Made by a program: the position numbers and the translations under genes
Part shown: in pieces, positions 26,589 to 37,265 of the stretch
Numbering within the stretch: position 1 is the stretch's first letter
How the letters are laid out: the number at the start of each line of letters is the position of its first letter
Origin: Desulfovibrio sp. 86
GTDB lineage: Bacteria; Desulfobacterota; Desulfovibrionia; Desulfovibrionales; Desulfovibrionaceae
DNA: 64,000 nt
Direction of reading: 5' to 3'
Assembly (NCBI RefSeq): GCF_902702915.1
Contig: NZ_LR738849.1
Span: forward strand, 744,001 to 808,000
The notes under the pieces: model-generated
The model's database searches: none
Seen by the model: only the letters and a program-made list of their open reading frames with translations
What the model was told of the DNA's origin: nothing

Positions 26589-27668
26589 GCGGTTTCAAGT
26601 TCAAAGTGCAACACCCAGTCCTTGGGTATTGGCGTCTTCTAAAAAAACTTCATAGGGTGTCTTAAACCCAAGGCATTTTCTAGGCCGCCAGTTCAAGCGG
26701 CACATTGCCGCTATGATCTCATCTTGCGTGACCGATGCCAAGCTTACCCCCTTGGGGAAGTATTGGCGTAGAAGGCCATTGGAGTTCTCGTTCAAGCCAC
26801 GCTCCCACGAATGGTAGGGGTGCGCAAAAAATCCCTGAGCCTCGAGTGTAGCTGACACATCGGCATGGTAGCTGAACTCCTTGCCGTTATCATAGGTAAT
26901 AGTCTAAACAAAGTCCTTAATGGGTGTCAAGAGTCCTTCAATGACCCGCCTTACTTCGCTGGCGCTTTTGTTGGGAGCCTTGCCAAACAGGAAAAGACGA
27001 CTTTTACGCTCTGCAAGTGTCACCAAAACGGGGCCTCCTTTACTGCCTTCAACGGTATCAGCCTCCCAATCACCAAGGCGTGAGCGCTCGGCAACAATGG
27101 ACGGGCGTATGTCTATGCTGATACGCCCCTTGATTTGACCTCGTCTGTCGGGTTTGCCATATCGTCGTTTGCGTTTGCGCTGGCAGCGCAAATGGCTGTG
27201 CAGCGTTCCTCCTCGTTTTTTGTCCGCCAGAATGTACTGGTAAATCCATTCATGACTGAGGGCAAAACCTTTGCGTTTGAGAACTCCAGAGATTTGCTCC
27301 GGACTGAAGTCCTGGTGCAGACACTGTTCAACATACGTCCATACCTCAAGGCCAATGCGCTTCTTCCCTTTACTGGTCTGCCTTTTCTGACTGCGCTTGT
27401 GTGCCTGCCTGTAGCGGTAGCCACGCGCCCCGGTATTTCGCGCAAGTTCGCGGCTTACAGTTGAGACGCTACGGCCTATCGCTTTGGCTATGGCCCTCAG
27501 TGACGTTCCACTTTTCACTGCCTGGCAGATGTAGTACCGTTCTTCCCTGGCAAGGTGTGCATAGCCCATACGCCCCTCAATCTTTGGTTGGATGGAGAGG
27601 CTAAAGGGCTATACCACCTTGCCTTTTCATTCAACTTTGAGGGTGTTGCACTTGCAAGTTGAATCCGC
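26589..27668 (-). mobile_element. IS30-family element, copy 1
   Basis: The element is about 1,080 bp with 28-bp terminal inverted repeats (26589-26616 and 27641-27668, starting GCGGTTTCAA and GCGGATTCAA, four mismatches). A second copy lies at 44203-46502. The boundary bases were set from where the two copies stop matching. No clear target duplication could be assigned. Confidence 0.85.
26601..27569 (-). pseudogene. IS30-family transposase interrupted by an amber codon
   Basis: The frame encodes an IS30-type DDE transposase: an HTH near the N-terminus (TSLRAIAKAIGRSVSTVSRE), then a core with GDWEADTVEG and the Asp-Asn-Gly-Lys-Glu region. At the KDFV-TITYDN position the codon is TAG, where copy 2 has CAG (Gln). 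This splits it into a 221-residue front part and a 100-residue back part. A few other substitutions separate it from copy 2. Confidence 0.9.
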
Positions 27669-27832
27669 CTTTTATAATAACCGGCCCGCAGCATATCGAT
27701 TTCATCCTGCTGAAACAGCTCAGCCAGTCATTTCAAAGAAATTTCTAACTTTCATGACTTAAGCATTTCTCCCTCCTTATCCGTCGTGTGTTTTCAATAT
27801 GGCTAAAATTGTATCCATATTTCAAAATGCAG

Positions 27833-28792
27833 CTAAATTTCTTTTGCCATGCCCCTGTTATGTGCTTTTTCGAGAGCCAGTGCACAGATGGCAACATCTT
27901 GAAGGGCCATGCCTGAGCTGTCGAAAACTGTAATCTGCTTGCCGTTTGTTCGTCCGGCCCGCCCATTGAGCACCGCCCCAAGCGGTGTAATGCGCTCTTT
28001 GTTTACAAGACCTGTTTTGAATGCTTTTTCGTATTCACCTACGGTTATTGACTGTTCCACTACGTCGGCGAACAGATTGGCCCTTGCAAACAAAGCCGGA
28101 TCGAGTTCCTGTTTGCCCTCACCGTCGGCTCCCATTGCAGAAACATGGGTTCCTGCACGCACCATATCTGCGGAAAACAGGGGCTCGCGGGCAGCAGTGA
28201 CGGTAACGATGATATCTGCTTGCTGTACCGCGTCAGGGGCATCCACGGCATTTGCCTCAAGCGAGAGTTCTTCGCGAATCCGTCTGGCAAATGCGGCTGC
28301 GGCCTCTTTTGATCTGTTTGTTACAAAAACCTGCCTGATCTTTCTGACTTCGCAAATGGCCAAAAGCTCGTACCATGCCTGGTGTCCGGCACCAAAAATC
28401 GCAAGGGTTGCGCAGTCGGGCCGTGAAAGATGACGAACAGCAACGGCATCGGCTGCGGCAGTGCGCAGGGCTGTCATGTGCGAGGCCCCCACCAGCGCCT
28501 TGGCGTATCCGGTTTCCGGATCAAGCAGCAAGGTAGTGGATGCATGGGCATTATGCCCTTGCTTGCGGTTTTCTGGCCAGTAGCTACCTACCTTAAGGCC
28601 CAGCACGCCACGGTTGGTCAGTAATCCGCTTTTCATGCTGAAGGACGTACCCTGTTTGGGGCCGTGCCCCATGACCACAGGAAACACCTTGGCCGCACCC
28701 CGGCCAATCTCGCAGAATACCCCTTCTATTGTTTCTATGGCGTCGGCCATTGTTACAACAGATTTTGCTGTTTCTTCAGATACATAAAGCAT
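27833..28792 (-). CDS. Ornithine cyclodeaminase/mu-crystallin family enzyme
   Basis: The 319-residue product belongs to the NAD(P)-dependent OCD family. It has the nucleotide-binding segment AIFGAGHQAWYE, the SMKSGLLTNRGVLGLKVG substrate region and STTLLLDPETG. Members reduce or oxidise cyclic or linear imino acids, for example iminosuccinate reductase BhcD, Δ1-pyrroline-2-carboxylate reductase or ornithine cyclodeaminase. The exact substrate cannot be read from the sequence. It follows the D-threonine aldolase-like gene by 9 nt and forms a two-gene operon with it. Confidence 0.85.
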   Translation of the reverse strand: MLYVSEETAKSVVTMADAIETIEGVFCEIGRGAAKVFPVVMGHGPKQGTSFSMKSGLLTNRGVLGLKVGSYWPENRKQGHNAHASTTLLLDPETGYAKALVGASHMTALRTAAADAVAVRHLSRPDCATLAIFGAGHQAWYELLAICEVRKIRQVFVTNRSKEAAAAFARRIREELSLEANAVDAPDAVQQADIIVTVTAAREPLFSADMVRAGTHVSAMGADGEGKQELDPALFARANLFADVVEQSITVGEYEKAFKTGLVNKERITPLGAVLNGRAGRTNGKQITVFDSSGMALQDVAICALALEKAHNRGMAKEI

Positions 28793-28801
28793 ACGTACCC
28801 C

Positions 28802-29980
28802 CTACCAACCCTTCAGGCGCGTCCACTTGGCCGCGATTTTCTGTTTATCTGCGCCGATGACATTGTAGAGGGCGTGCTGCTCAACCGTGGCACAGGCATG
28901 GATGGGAAGAATGCGCACTTTTGTGCCATAGGGCAGGTCGGGTATGCTTGCCTGAAAATCTGCCCGGCGGGCAATGATGCCGTGTTCCTGATTGGCATTG
29001 GCCACAAAAAGGCCGTGCATAATGTTACCTTCAAGATCACAGACCAGCCCGTACCCCTGGTCAACGCTCTGCGATTCGGTTCCCCGGTCAGAAGATAGCG
29101 CTGCCCATCCGGCGTCTATGATAGTCCAGCCTTTTTCATGCTGATGCCCGATAACAGTGGCCAGAACTGAAACGGCGATGTCCTGTGGCGAGCACACACC
29201 AAGCCCGGCCTGAACAAGATCAAAAAAGGCAAACACGCCTGCGCGAACCTCGGTGATTCCGTCATAGTTCTCGGCAAACAGTGCAGTGGGGGTGGAACCA
29301 ATGCTCACCACAGGGCAACCGTGCCCAGCGTGACGCAAAATTTCTGCGGCTCTTACTGCGCTTGCCCGCTCGTTTTCCGCAGCAGCTACAAGCGCCTCGC
29401 GGTTGATGGCTGTGTAACTTTCGCCCGCATGGGTCAGCACGCCACGCAGGTTGCCAGAAGCATGCAATGTTTGGGCAATGGCAAGCAGTTTTTCATGGTC
29501 GTCACAATGCACGCCCGATCTGTGGCCGTCGCAATCAAGTTCAATCAGCGCCGGAATCGTAACATCCTGTCGCGAGGCAGCGGCAACAGCCTCGGCCTGC
29601 TCCACACTGTCGAGCAGCACGGTCAGGTTGACGCCCTGCCGCAACAATGCCTGAACGCGCACAATCTTTTGCGGTGAAATACCAACAGCATACGTTATGT
29701 CTGTAATGCCGGCTCTTGCAAAAGCCTCTGCCTCGTTGAGCGTAGACACCGTTGCTGGGCCGTGGGCTCCGGTTACCATGCGGCGGGCGATTTCAATGGA
29801 CTTGGCTGTTTTCAGATGGGGGCGAAATGCAACGGTCTTTGCGGCAAGTCGAGTGTGCAACCGTATTATATTACAGTTCATTTTCGATACATCAAGAAGC
29901 AGACAAGGGGTATCAAGATCGGAAACAAAATCGGTTTCAGCCCGGGTAGTTGCCTGCGGTGTCGTGTAATTGGTATGCAT
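28802..29980 (-). CDS. PLP-dependent DSD1/D-threonine aldolase-like enzyme
   Basis: The 392-residue product has the alanine-racemase-like N-terminal barrel with the likely PLP lysine in RPHLKTAKS, and a C-terminal domain with IPIHACATVEQH, whose His and Cys match the metal ligands of the family. Relatives include D-threonine aldolase, eukaryotic-type D-serine dehydratase and beta-hydroxyaspartate aldolase (BhcC). Pairing with an OCD-family gene recalls the BhcC-BhcD pair, but BhcA and BhcB are not here. A divergent LysR gene lies 92 nt away. Confidence 0.83.
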   Translation of the reverse strand: MHTNYTTPQATTRAETDFVSDLDTPCLLLDVSKMNCNIIRLHTRLAAKTVAFRPHLKTAKSIEIARRMVTGAHGPATVSTLNEAEAFARAGITDITYAVGISPQKIVRVQALLRQGVNLTVLLDSVEQAEAVAAASRQDVTIPALIELDCDGHRSGVHCDDHEKLLAIAQTLHASGNLRGVLTHAGESYTAINREALVAAAENERASAVRAAEILRHAGHGCPVVSIGSTPTALFAENYDGITEVRAGVFAFFDLVQAGLGVCSPQDIAVSVLATVIGHQHEKGWTIIDAGWAALSSDRGTESQSVDQGYGLVCDLEGNIMHGLFVANANQEHGIIARRADFQASIPDLPYGTKVRILPIHACATVEQHALYNVIGADKQKIAAKWTRLKGW

Positions 29981-30072
29981 GGTAACCTCTTTTATTCTGA
30001 TACTATATTAGTAGGATACCAAAAGTAAAAATTCAATTTACAAATGGTAAATCCCATATTAAGTGGTTCTTA

Positions 30073-31017
30073 ATGTTCACATCAGATGATATGATCTTTC
30101 TTTCGGCTCTCAGCAGATCTTCATCTCTGGCTGCCGCTGCCAGGCTTCTGAATGTTACTCCACCCGCTGTTACACAGCGGCTGAGGGCTTTGGAAGCCCG
30201 TACTGGCGTACATCTGGTAGATAGGGGTACAGGAGAAATCATATTCACCGACGAAGGTGAACTTCTGGTGGATGCTTCAAAGCGTATTTTGCGAGATATA
30301 GATAGCGTATCTGAGTTGTTGCGAGAAAGAAAAGGCGTTGTCTCCGGCCAGTTGCATATTGCAGGGCCCACAGGATTTGGGCGCAGGTATCTCGCACCAG
30401 TGGTAGAAGCCTTTAGTAAACTGCATCCACAAGTTACAATCACCCTGAATCTGTCAGACAACCCGGTGCATCTGAGGTCGGATTACTGGGATTTGATAGT
30501 TCATATTGGTGAAATGCCCACGCACCCGTTTCAACTGGTAACGCTCGCACCCAACAAGCGTTTGTTGTGTGCCTCGCCCGGTTATGTGCAGCAACATGGC
30601 ACGCCAGAAACGCCCAGGGATCTGGTGAAACACAATTGTCTTATTCTGCGAGAAAACGACGAAGACGTTACCATGTGGCGCTTCTGCGGGCCCGGCAACA
30701 ACAATCTGGCTATGCGTATTGCTGAGGGAATGTCATGTAATGACGGCGATGTGATTCTGGCGTGGGCTCTTTCTGGTCTGGGGATCGTTTTGCGGTCAGA
30801 GTGGGATGTGGCTGACGCCCTTGCCACGGGGAATCTTGTTCACCTAATGCCAGACTGGGTTTCTCCCGATGCTCCTGTTATTGCCCTGCTTGGGCCCCGC
30901 CACCAGCGGGCGGCGCGTACGCGTTTTTTTCTGGAGGAATTGAGGCAAGCGCTCAATCCCGCACCGTGGCGTGCGGCATGGGAACACACAGCAAGTGTTC
31001 AGGATCTTTTGAAATAG
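30073..31017 (+). CDS. LysR-family regulator, divergent from the amino-acid operon
   Basis: The 314-residue product has an N-terminal winged HTH (LAAAARLLNVTPPAVTQRLRALE) and a ligand-binding domain. It diverges from the D-threonine aldolase-like gene, the usual layout for a LysR activator of a neighbouring operon, so it is likely to sense an amino acid or derivative. No strong ribosome binding site precedes the ATG. It is carried between the two IS30 copies. Confidence 0.88.
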   Translation: MFTSDDMIFLSALSRSSSLAAAARLLNVTPPAVTQRLRALEARTGVHLVDRGTGEIIFTDEGELLVDASKRILRDIDSVSELLRERKGVVSGQLHIAGPTGFGRRYLAPVVEAFSKLHPQVTITLNLSDNPVHLRSDYWDLIVHIGEMPTHPFQLVTLAPNKRLLCASPGYVQQHGTPETPRDLVKHNCLILRENDEDVTMWRFCGPGNNNLAMRIAEGMSCNDGDVILAWALSGLGIVLRSEWDVADALATGNLVHLMPDWVSPDAPVIALLGPRHQRAARTRFFLEELRQALNPAPWRAAWEHTASVQDLLK

Positions 31018-31127
31018 ATTACCCTGATAGGTCTGTGGGGCAGAGCCGCCAATTATGCGTTAAAAAAGGGTTCTTCCAAGTTTTCCGTGGGTAGGTGACC
31101 AGCATGGTCAGCCCCGGAGAGTGATCA

Positions 31128-31694
31128 TGAAGGACACGGATCTGTATTCGCGGGTTCTGGGGCTGAACGCCCCCTGATGTAGAGTTGGACACAACCGTAG
31201 GCCAGGTGGATGACCATGTTTATCATGCTGCCGGTGTCCGATGGCGAGGTCCGACCTGTGGACGCGAGCTGGCTTGCCGGGATCATGCAACGCCCCGGAT
31301 TTAGCGTCATCTCGACACCTGCCAGTTCAAGACCTTTCTCCGTGCCCGGGTTTCACGGTGGAGTGTCCTGAGCACGGTGTGCTTCAGGTCAAAGTGCCTT
31401 GGCTGAGACCAAAGGACGCTTCACCTTGCTCATGGAGCGTTTGGTAATTATCATGCAGCATGTGGCTCAGACGGTAGACACGGTCCGCCGGTAGAAACAT
31501 CAAGAGCTGCTCCGCCAAGAAGACGAGCGCCTCGGCACCAAGTACATCTGGCTATTCTGGGAGGAGAACCACCGGACAAACACCAACCAATGTTAGAAGC
31601 CCTAAAGGACACGAACCTGACGGTGGCCAAGGTCTCGGCCCTGAAGGAAAGCTTGCCCGAGTTGTGGAACTACCTCCGCGTCGGCTGGGCTAGG
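31128..31694 (+). pseudogene. Decayed ISL3-family transposase
   Basis: The opening MKDTDLYSRVLGLNAP, a stretch reading CQFKTFLRAR, the LLMERLV part, and the end with an EALKDTNLTVAKVSALKE-like segment and ELWNYLR match ISL3 transposases. They lie in different frames with stops and gaps, including a stop right after NAP. It is a remnant with no function expected. The decay is older than that of the IS30 copies. Confidence 0.6.
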
Positions 31695-31837
31695 CGAAGG
31701 CCATCCTTTCCGCAGGGCTGGCCGCTGGGACGCCAGAGTGAAAGTAAATCTTTCCACCAGTTTTCACCGGCATCGTTCGCCATTGCATGGAGAGCCTTTA
31801 ACCCTGCAGTGGAGATGCGTCTTTTGAAAATGCTCAT
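31688..31837 (-). pseudogene. Truncated 5' fragment of an unrecognised gene
   Basis: On the minus strand a frame opens with MSIFKRRISTAGLKALHAMA and a ribosome binding site (AGGGG, 7 nt before ATG), with NWWKDLLSLWRPSG further on. It reads like the start of a real protein. The frame then runs into the ISL3 remnant, so only about 50 codons remain. I recall similar hypothetical proteins in genomic islands but have no firm family. Confidence 0.5.
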
Positions 31838-32449
31838 CTTTGTTCCCCTCTATCCTTATGCAAGTGCACTGGTTGCATGAGATCAAGTTCGTTGCAGGTT
31901 AAAAGCGCTGTTCAATCCCCCCCACCGCTACTAGCGTCGACAATCTCAAGCCAAACAGTGGGTTGGGTTCATATTCAGCCAAGGCCCTAACCTCCGAAGT
32001 GATCCATCCACTCGAAAGCGTATCCCGATCACTTTCGCGCAGAGGCCGGAGGCACTCCACAATCCGTTGGTGATCAGTGTGAAGCTCCCTCAAGCCTGAA
32101 AGCCTAGGTAGATGCCGAAGAAATCACCCGTGAGTATGTATGCGCTTTCATTGCATACCCTACCCGAGGCTCGAAGTACAAGCTCTGAGCAGCCGCGATG
32201 CAGTATGCCGTAGGTGGAATTCTGCAGCGGCCACATTCCCGAGTCAGGCATAGCAGCCAGCTGGATAATTGAGATATGTAGCAGAGAGGGCCGGGGAAAT
32301 CCCCGACCCTCTCTATTCTGGCAGGCTACTTTCTGATGAACAAGGACAAGCCTTCACTGATTGGCAAGCACAATCCAGAGCACGGTACCGCGAAGCCAGC
32401 TTGACCGATAGAATCAAATTCAGCACTTTTTTGGCAAAGGAGCGCGGAT
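31838..32449. other. Decayed region without a supported gene
   Basis: No convincing gene lies here. One hairpin (described separately) is clear. The frame on the plus strand ending near 32449 and the minus-strand frame at 31899-32093 have no recognisable family and no ribosome binding site, so neither was accepted. Confidence 0.5.
32283..32314. repeat. Hairpin sharing the GGGCCGGGGA core
   Basis: AGAGAGGGCCGGGGA pairs with TCCCCGACCCTCTCT around a 2-nt loop, one mismatch. It resembles the inverted repeat inside the VWA gene. It may be an old terminator. Confidence 0.6.
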
Positions 32450-32725
32450 ATGCAACTTAGCACCGCAGTACGCCCAATTAGTGCGGTCAAGGCGCACCTT
32501 ACAGAAATCATTCGCACTTTCAGCGAAGAAGCTGCGCCGCCCGTTGTGATCACACAGAATGGCGAGGCCAAGGCCGTGCTCATGGGCGTTCATGAATATG
32601 AGCGCATGCAGGAAACGCTGGCCATGCTCAAGGCTCTTTGCGTTTCCGGCAAGAGCTTTGAGACGGGCAAGGGACGCCCCGCTCGGGAAGTTTTCGCAGG
32701 CCTGCGCGCAAAGGGTAAACGATGA
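32450..32725 (+). CDS. Phd/YefM-family antitoxin
   Basis: The 91-residue product has the Phd/YefM pattern: AVRPISAVKAHLTEIIRT at the N-terminus, then PPVVITQNGEAKAVLMGVHEYERMQE. These proteins bind their own promoter and neutralise a ParE/RelE or Doc toxin. The start overlaps GGAG-like upstream sequence. Its toxin partner is broken, so it is an orphan antitoxin. Confidence 0.88.
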   Translation: MQLSTAVRPISAVKAHLTEIIRTFSEEAAPPVVITQNGEAKAVLMGVHEYERMQETLAMLKALCVSGKSFETGKGRPAREVFAGLRAKGKR

Positions 32726-32896
32726 CCCCCTACACCTATAAGCGGCCAATGCAGGCCAGCTCAAGCAGATACGATTCTGGGCAAGTTAGAGCAGGCCATC
32801 CGCTCTCTGCACAGCCTGCCTCAGAGTGGCAATGCCCCACCGGGGCTCTACCGTTTCAAACGCACATCGAAAATGTCCTCATTGTGCGCTGGGTAA
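32722..32896 (+). pseudogene. Broken ParE/RelE-family toxin
   Basis: The gene starts with MTPYTYK, overlapping the antitoxin end by 4 nt (ATGA) as in an intact pair. After a few codons the family sequence continues only in another frame (DTILGKLEQAIRSLHSLPQS). An internal stretch is missing and the C-terminal catalytic part is shifted. It cannot give an active toxin. Confidence 0.75.
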
Positions 32897-33126
32897 GGTC
32901 AAACTAAGATCAGCTAAAATCTCGATGCTAGATAAAACCGTTGCAGTTTCGCAATATTCTGCTTAGCTTATAAGGCCATTGTATAAATTTACCAAATATT
33001 ATCTATTTTCAGCTGTGAAATACGTAAAAAATTCTCACCACCACAGAAATTATCAACCGACGTGAATCGTCCGCGCAGTCTGAATAGCAATGCCAGGGAG
33101 AGAAATTACTCCCACCCATAATCAGC

Positions 33127-36100
33127 TTAGCCATCTTTTCCAGCAACAACTTCCATCAATTTTTCATAGCTATCCACAACAGAATACTGCACATGTTCAG
33201 GGTTAATTTTGCGGTTCACCTCGGCAAAAAACTTTTGGGCACACTCAATTTTTGTTTTCTCAATAGCGCGCAGCTCCATACTGGACATGGAACCTTTGGT
33301 CTCGGCCACGAAGTATATATGTTTGACGGAACCTTCTTTGAAGGAAATGGCCCAGTCCGGGTTATAGTCACCCACAGGTGTAGGAATTAGAAAACCTCGC
33401 GGAAGCTTTGCGTACACAACCACTTCGGCACTGGTGTCCAGCTCTTTGACAAATTCCCTTTCGACCTTGGAATCTGTGATTGCGTAGTCATAAATGTGGT
33501 TCTTGAGTTTTTCCCCAGCCTTGCTGAAGTCCTGCTTACTTTGACCCGCCGTAAAAATGTCCATGTCATAGCTTTCGGCAAGGCTGTCATAGCTCAGTCG
33601 CTCAATAATTATAGTGGCTTTTTGTTCGTTGATAAGCCGTGAAGCCTCGGCAATAAAATGCTCTGGGTTTTGCTTGAACTGGTCAAAAACATCTGGCCTG
33701 ACACCGCACAAAATTTTCGTGATGGTTTTTCGTGTCAGGTGCGTATTTTCAGCAATTTTCCCGATTAGATCATAGGTCACAGCGGAGTGAACCGACATAG
33801 CGTGGGCTTCTGTTGTTGAGCTGATCAACGTGAAGGCGTCACCATTTTTGAGCTTATCATCGGTAAGTTTGTCACCTTGCATCCCACTTTGGATGGTGTA
33901 TTGCAAAGGTGTTACGTGTAATTCCTTATTCAGTGTGCTGATACTGTTCTGAACAAGTTCTACGGAATCAAACTCAACACGATAAACGGCCCTTCTATTG
34001 ATACGATTCCAAAGAGCCTTAAACTCTTTTTTCTCAAAGTTGGAATTCAGTGGATTTGATTTAGTACGGCGCTCATTATCAAAGGTGGGCAATCCAGACT
34101 CGCTAAACACGCTATCAATCAGGCCAAAAATTTGCGCCGCGTGAGGTGCAAGTTCTGTCGGTAAAGGAGCCAGGGTGCCGCTCGTCTTTGCTTCGTGGTA
34201 GGCTGTGGCAACGTGATCTGTGTCATTATCGGTGTAGTCATTTTTGAGCAGATACTTGTAAATTTGTTTGGCCATAGCCGGGGTAATCTCCACGGGGCCA
34301 TTTTCTGTTGCAATGATCTTTCCTGTGAAGTACGCCTCGTCGGCCTTTCGTGGTCTCTCGGAGAGCGATGCACTGATTTCCTGCTGCAAGTTGCTCACAA
34401 AGTCCTTGTAGCTCTCGCTGGCAACAACCGTCAGCACATTCACGTCATGGACAGTTGCAGGGTTATCCATGCGATCCCCGTGCAGGTTGACGCTGATGCG
34501 CAAGCCACGGCCCACCTCCTGGCGGCGGGATATGGTGTTGTCGCTGTGCTTGAGCATACACATCACAAATACGTTGGGGTTATCCCAACCTTCGCGCAAA
34601 GCGGAGTGAGAAAAAATGAAGCGGACTTCTTTCTTTTTGCGGCTTTCCGCATCGTCACCGGCGGTGGGAAAAGACAGAAGGGATTCCTTGTCCTTCAAAA
34701 TCAAATCATAGGCGTCCACGTCATCAGAAAGGCCCGCCTCTTCACCGCGCTTGACGATGCTGGGGTCAACGAGGCGTCTGCTCTTTTTGTCGATGGAAAA
34801 ATACCCGTTATGGGTGCGCTCCACAGGAATAGCCTGCAAAAACTGACCGTAAGCATTGGTATTAGCGGGCAGAGCTGCCAATATTTCAGCTTTCAGGCTT
34901 TCGTACTCTTCTTCAAAAATTCTGGCGTATTCGCCTTTTTCACCTGGCTGACTGTAATCCCGATACTTTGCTACCTCGTCAATAAAGAAGAGTGAAAGCA
35001 CTTTGACGCCCTGCGTGAAAAGAGCCTGCTCTTTATCCAAATGGGCCTTGATGGCTTCCCTGATCTGGATACGCCGCATGGTCATTTCGGTGATGTCGCC
35101 GGTGGCGTCACCAGCCGTTAAAACCTGGCCATTGGTGAACTCTACAGTGTCGGTAGTGGCGTCGATTTGGGCAATTACAAAGCCCTTGTATTGATCCAGT
35201 TCGTTGGATTCCGCAAAAAGATCGCGTCCTTGCTCTAGACGCTTGACGATGCGTTTTATGCCGCCGCTTTGACGTACTTCCATTTCAATGCGGGCCACAG
35301 GAGCCTTTTTGGAAATTTCAATGGATTCCAGATACAGATAGGCATTGGTGCCAGCCAGCCCCTTGACCGCAATGCCGCGCACGGCAATCTTTTTCACCAG
35401 CTTCAGGTTATAGGCGTCCAGCGCATCCAGCCGATGAATCTTGTTGTGCGTGGTACGGTGGGTGGCGGAGTAACGCAAAATCATCAACGGTTTGAATTTA
35501 CTCAAGGCTTCCAGCGTTTTCTTGCCTTCCATCTTCTGTGGTTCATCCAAAATTAGGATAGGATGATTGCTGCTTATAACGTCAATGGGCTTACGCGATT
35601 GAAAATCGTCCAACTCGTCGTAAATGCGGCGGTTATCCTTGCCTGTAGCATTGAACGCCTGAATGTTAATGACCATGACGTTGATGCCCGCATCAGAAGA
35701 GAAACTCTCAAGATGGTGAAGTTGTCGAGAATTGTAAGCAAAAAAACGAATCTTCTTTCCGTAGCTTTCGGTAAAGTGCTCTGCAGTGATGGCCAGTGAT
35801 TTCAGCACGCCTTCACGAATGGCAATGCTGGGGACAACAATGATGAATTTGCTCCAACCGTAGAGCTTGTGCAGTTCAAAAATTGTTTTTATGTAGCAAT
35901 AGGTTTTGCCGGTGCCAGTTTCCATTTCAACATCAAGATTGATGTTGCATCCAGCACTGGGCACCAGGGCAGAAGACAGCGGCAGGTTCTGGCGGCGTTG
36001 TACGGCCTGAATGTTGGCCAGCACCTGCCCATCACTCAATTGGCAAGGGGCATTCCTGAAGCCAAGGGATTCTGACAAAGTTTGCAGATACCCAGCGGGG

Positions 36101-36231
36101 GCTATCTGTTTTCCACGGCCTGGATCAACGCGGTACGTCACACCGGCGCTGTTCACCTGCCCGGCAAAACAATCAATTACAGATTCCACAGCCGTGGTCT
36201 GGTAGGGCTGAACCTTGAACTTCAGTTTCAT
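33127..36231 (-). CDS. res: Type III restriction enzyme, Res subunit
   Basis: Res subunits are SF2 translocases that cut DNA with Mod. The 1034-residue product has Walker A in METGTGKTY (about residue 105), the type III box ILDEPQ, RYSATH, and motif [10 protein letters not shown]. It ends with a PD-(D/E)XK nuclease site: [10 protein letters not shown] followed by YFVAETKGS. The ATG overlaps the RhuM stop (ATGA). A longer upstream frame lies within that gene and was not used. It is last in the operon. Confidence 0.92.
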   Translation of the reverse strand: MKLKFKVQPYQTTAVESVIDCFAGQVNSAGVTYRVDPGRGKQIAPAGYLQTLSESLGFRNAPCQLSDGQVLANIQAVQRRQNLPLSSALVPSAGCNINLDVEMETGTGKTYCYIKTIFELHKLYGWSKFIIVVPSIAIREGVLKSLAITAEHFTESYGKKIRFFAYNSRQLHHLESFSSDAGINVMVINIQAFNATGKDNRRIYDELDDFQSRKPIDVISSNHPILILDEPQKMEGKKTLEALSKFKPLMILRYSATHRTTHNKIHRLDALDAYNLKLVKKIAVRGIAVKGLAGTNAYLYLESIEISKKAPVARIEMEVRQSGGIKRIVKRLEQGRDLFAESNELDQYKGFVIAQIDATTDTVEFTNGQVLTAGDATGDITEMTMRRIQIREAIKAHLDKEQALFTQGVKVLSLFFIDEVAKYRDYSQPGEKGEYARIFEEEYESLKAEILAALPANTNAYGQFLQAIPVERTHNGYFSIDKKSRRLVDPSIVKRGEEAGLSDDVDAYDLILKDKESLLSFPTAGDDAESRKKKEVRFIFSHSALREGWDNPNVFVMCMLKHSDNTISRRQEVGRGLRISVNLHGDRMDNPATVHDVNVLTVVASESYKDFVSNLQQEISASLSERPRKADEAYFTGKIIATENGPVEITPAMAKQIYKYLLKNDYTDNDTDHVATAYHEAKTSGTLAPLPTELAPHAAQIFGLIDSVFSESGLPTFDNERRTKSNPLNSNFEKKEFKALWNRINRRAVYRVEFDSVELVQNSISTLNKELHVTPLQYTIQSGMQGDKLTDDKLKNGDAFTLISSTTEAHAMSVHSAVTYDLIGKIAENTHLTRKTITKILCGVRPDVFDQFKQNPEHFIAEASRLINEQKATIIIERLSYDSLAESYDMDIFTAGQSKQDFSKAGEKLKNHIYDYAITDSKVEREFVKELDTSAEVVVYAKLPRGFLIPTPVGDYNPDWAISFKEGSVKHIYFVAETKGSMSSMELRAIEKTKIECAQKFFAEVNRKINPEHVQYSVVDSYEKLMEVVAGKDG

Positions 36232-37265
36232 GACTTGTTCCTGTCCCGACTTGGAATATTTTGCTGAACTCGCCTTTCGGCTTCGACAAAATGCTGTTCT
36301 ACGGCTGTGGGCAACTGCGCTCTGACAGTACAAAACTTTTCGTATTCTACACGAGCTTTGTGCATAGCTGCTTCATGGCTGATTTGCCCAGCATGTGCCA
36401 AAACTTCCCGCCCTGTCATGGTCAGGAATTGATGCAAGCGCTCCATCCAGTCGCGCATGGTCATGGGGATCCGGTTCAAAGCTTGTATTTCCGCCACTTC
36501 AAGATAGGCGGTAACAATGCGGTTGAGAATATTTAGCTCTTCTTCCGTCAGGTAGTTCTTTGCTATTTCCACATCACGCAGGAGTAATGTATTGCCCGAA
36601 TAGTTGGTTACCCCCATGTCGGGTTTTGTGGCATCCACCCTGGCGTGAATCAGCTCGGCAGCGGTGTGACCGTGCGCGGCCCAGTGCATTTTATTCTGCA
36701 CCTGCTTGAAAAATAGCTGTGATTCAGATGCTTGTGGGTTATAGTCCACACTTGTCGCATAAATATCTAAAATTTTTCGCCAAAATATTTTTTCAGAACT
36801 GCGTATATCCCGGATGCGGGCAAGAAGCTCTTCAAAGTAGCGGCTGTTGCCAGCTTCTTTCAAGCGCGCATCATCCATCGTGAAGCCCTTGACGATATAC
36901 TCTTTCAAGCGCTCCGTAGCCCACATGCGAAACTGGGTTCCCCGCAAGCTATTTACGCGGTATCCCACTGAAATGATGGCATCAAGATTGAAATACTCCA
37001 CCTGGTAGGTTTTGCCGTCAGCCGCAGTTGTTGCAAAAATTGCAACAACTGAATCGCGCTGCAATTCCCCGCTGGAAAAAATATTCTTAAGGTGACGGGA
37101 AATGCCCGATTTATCAACCTGAAGCAGCTCTGCCAATTGAGAGAGGGAGAGCCAGACGCTTTCATTATGCAGCCGCACTTCAAGTTTGGGGCCTTCCCCA
37201 TCGACCTGGAAGAAAAGCAATTCCCCCAAATTCTCACAAGGAATCATAGGCACCTTGTCATTCAT
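36228..37265 (-). CDS. RhuM-family protein
   Basis: The 345-residue product has the RhuM signature (virulence protein family, PF13310): an N-terminal segment with [26 protein letters not shown], likely HTH, then [28 protein letters not shown] and DDARLK. The biochemical role is unknown. It is placed between Mod and Res and overlaps both by 4 nt (ATGA), an unusual insertion between partner subunits. Confidence 0.88.
   Translation of the reverse strand: MNDKVPMIPCENLGELLFFQVDGEGPKLEVRLHNESVWLSLSQLAELLQVDKSGISRHLKNIFSSGELQRDSVVAIFATTAADGKTYQVEYFNLDAIISVGYRVNSLRGTQFRMWATERLKEYIVKGFTMDDARLKEAGNSRYFEELLARIRDIRSSEKIFWRKILDIYATSVDYNPQASESQLFFKQVQNKMHWAAHGHTAAELIHARVDATKPDMGVTNYSGNTLLLRDVEIAKNYLTEEELNILNRIVTAYLEVAEIQALNRIPMTMRDWMERLHQFLTMTGREVLAHAGQISHEAAMHKARVEYEKFCTVRAQLPTAVEQHFVEAERRVQQNIPSRDRNKS

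Noticed and set aside
31899..32093. A 64-residue frame on the minus strand in the decayed region
   Set aside because: No ribosome binding site, no recognised pattern, and it lies in sequence already shown to be a mosaic of fragments.
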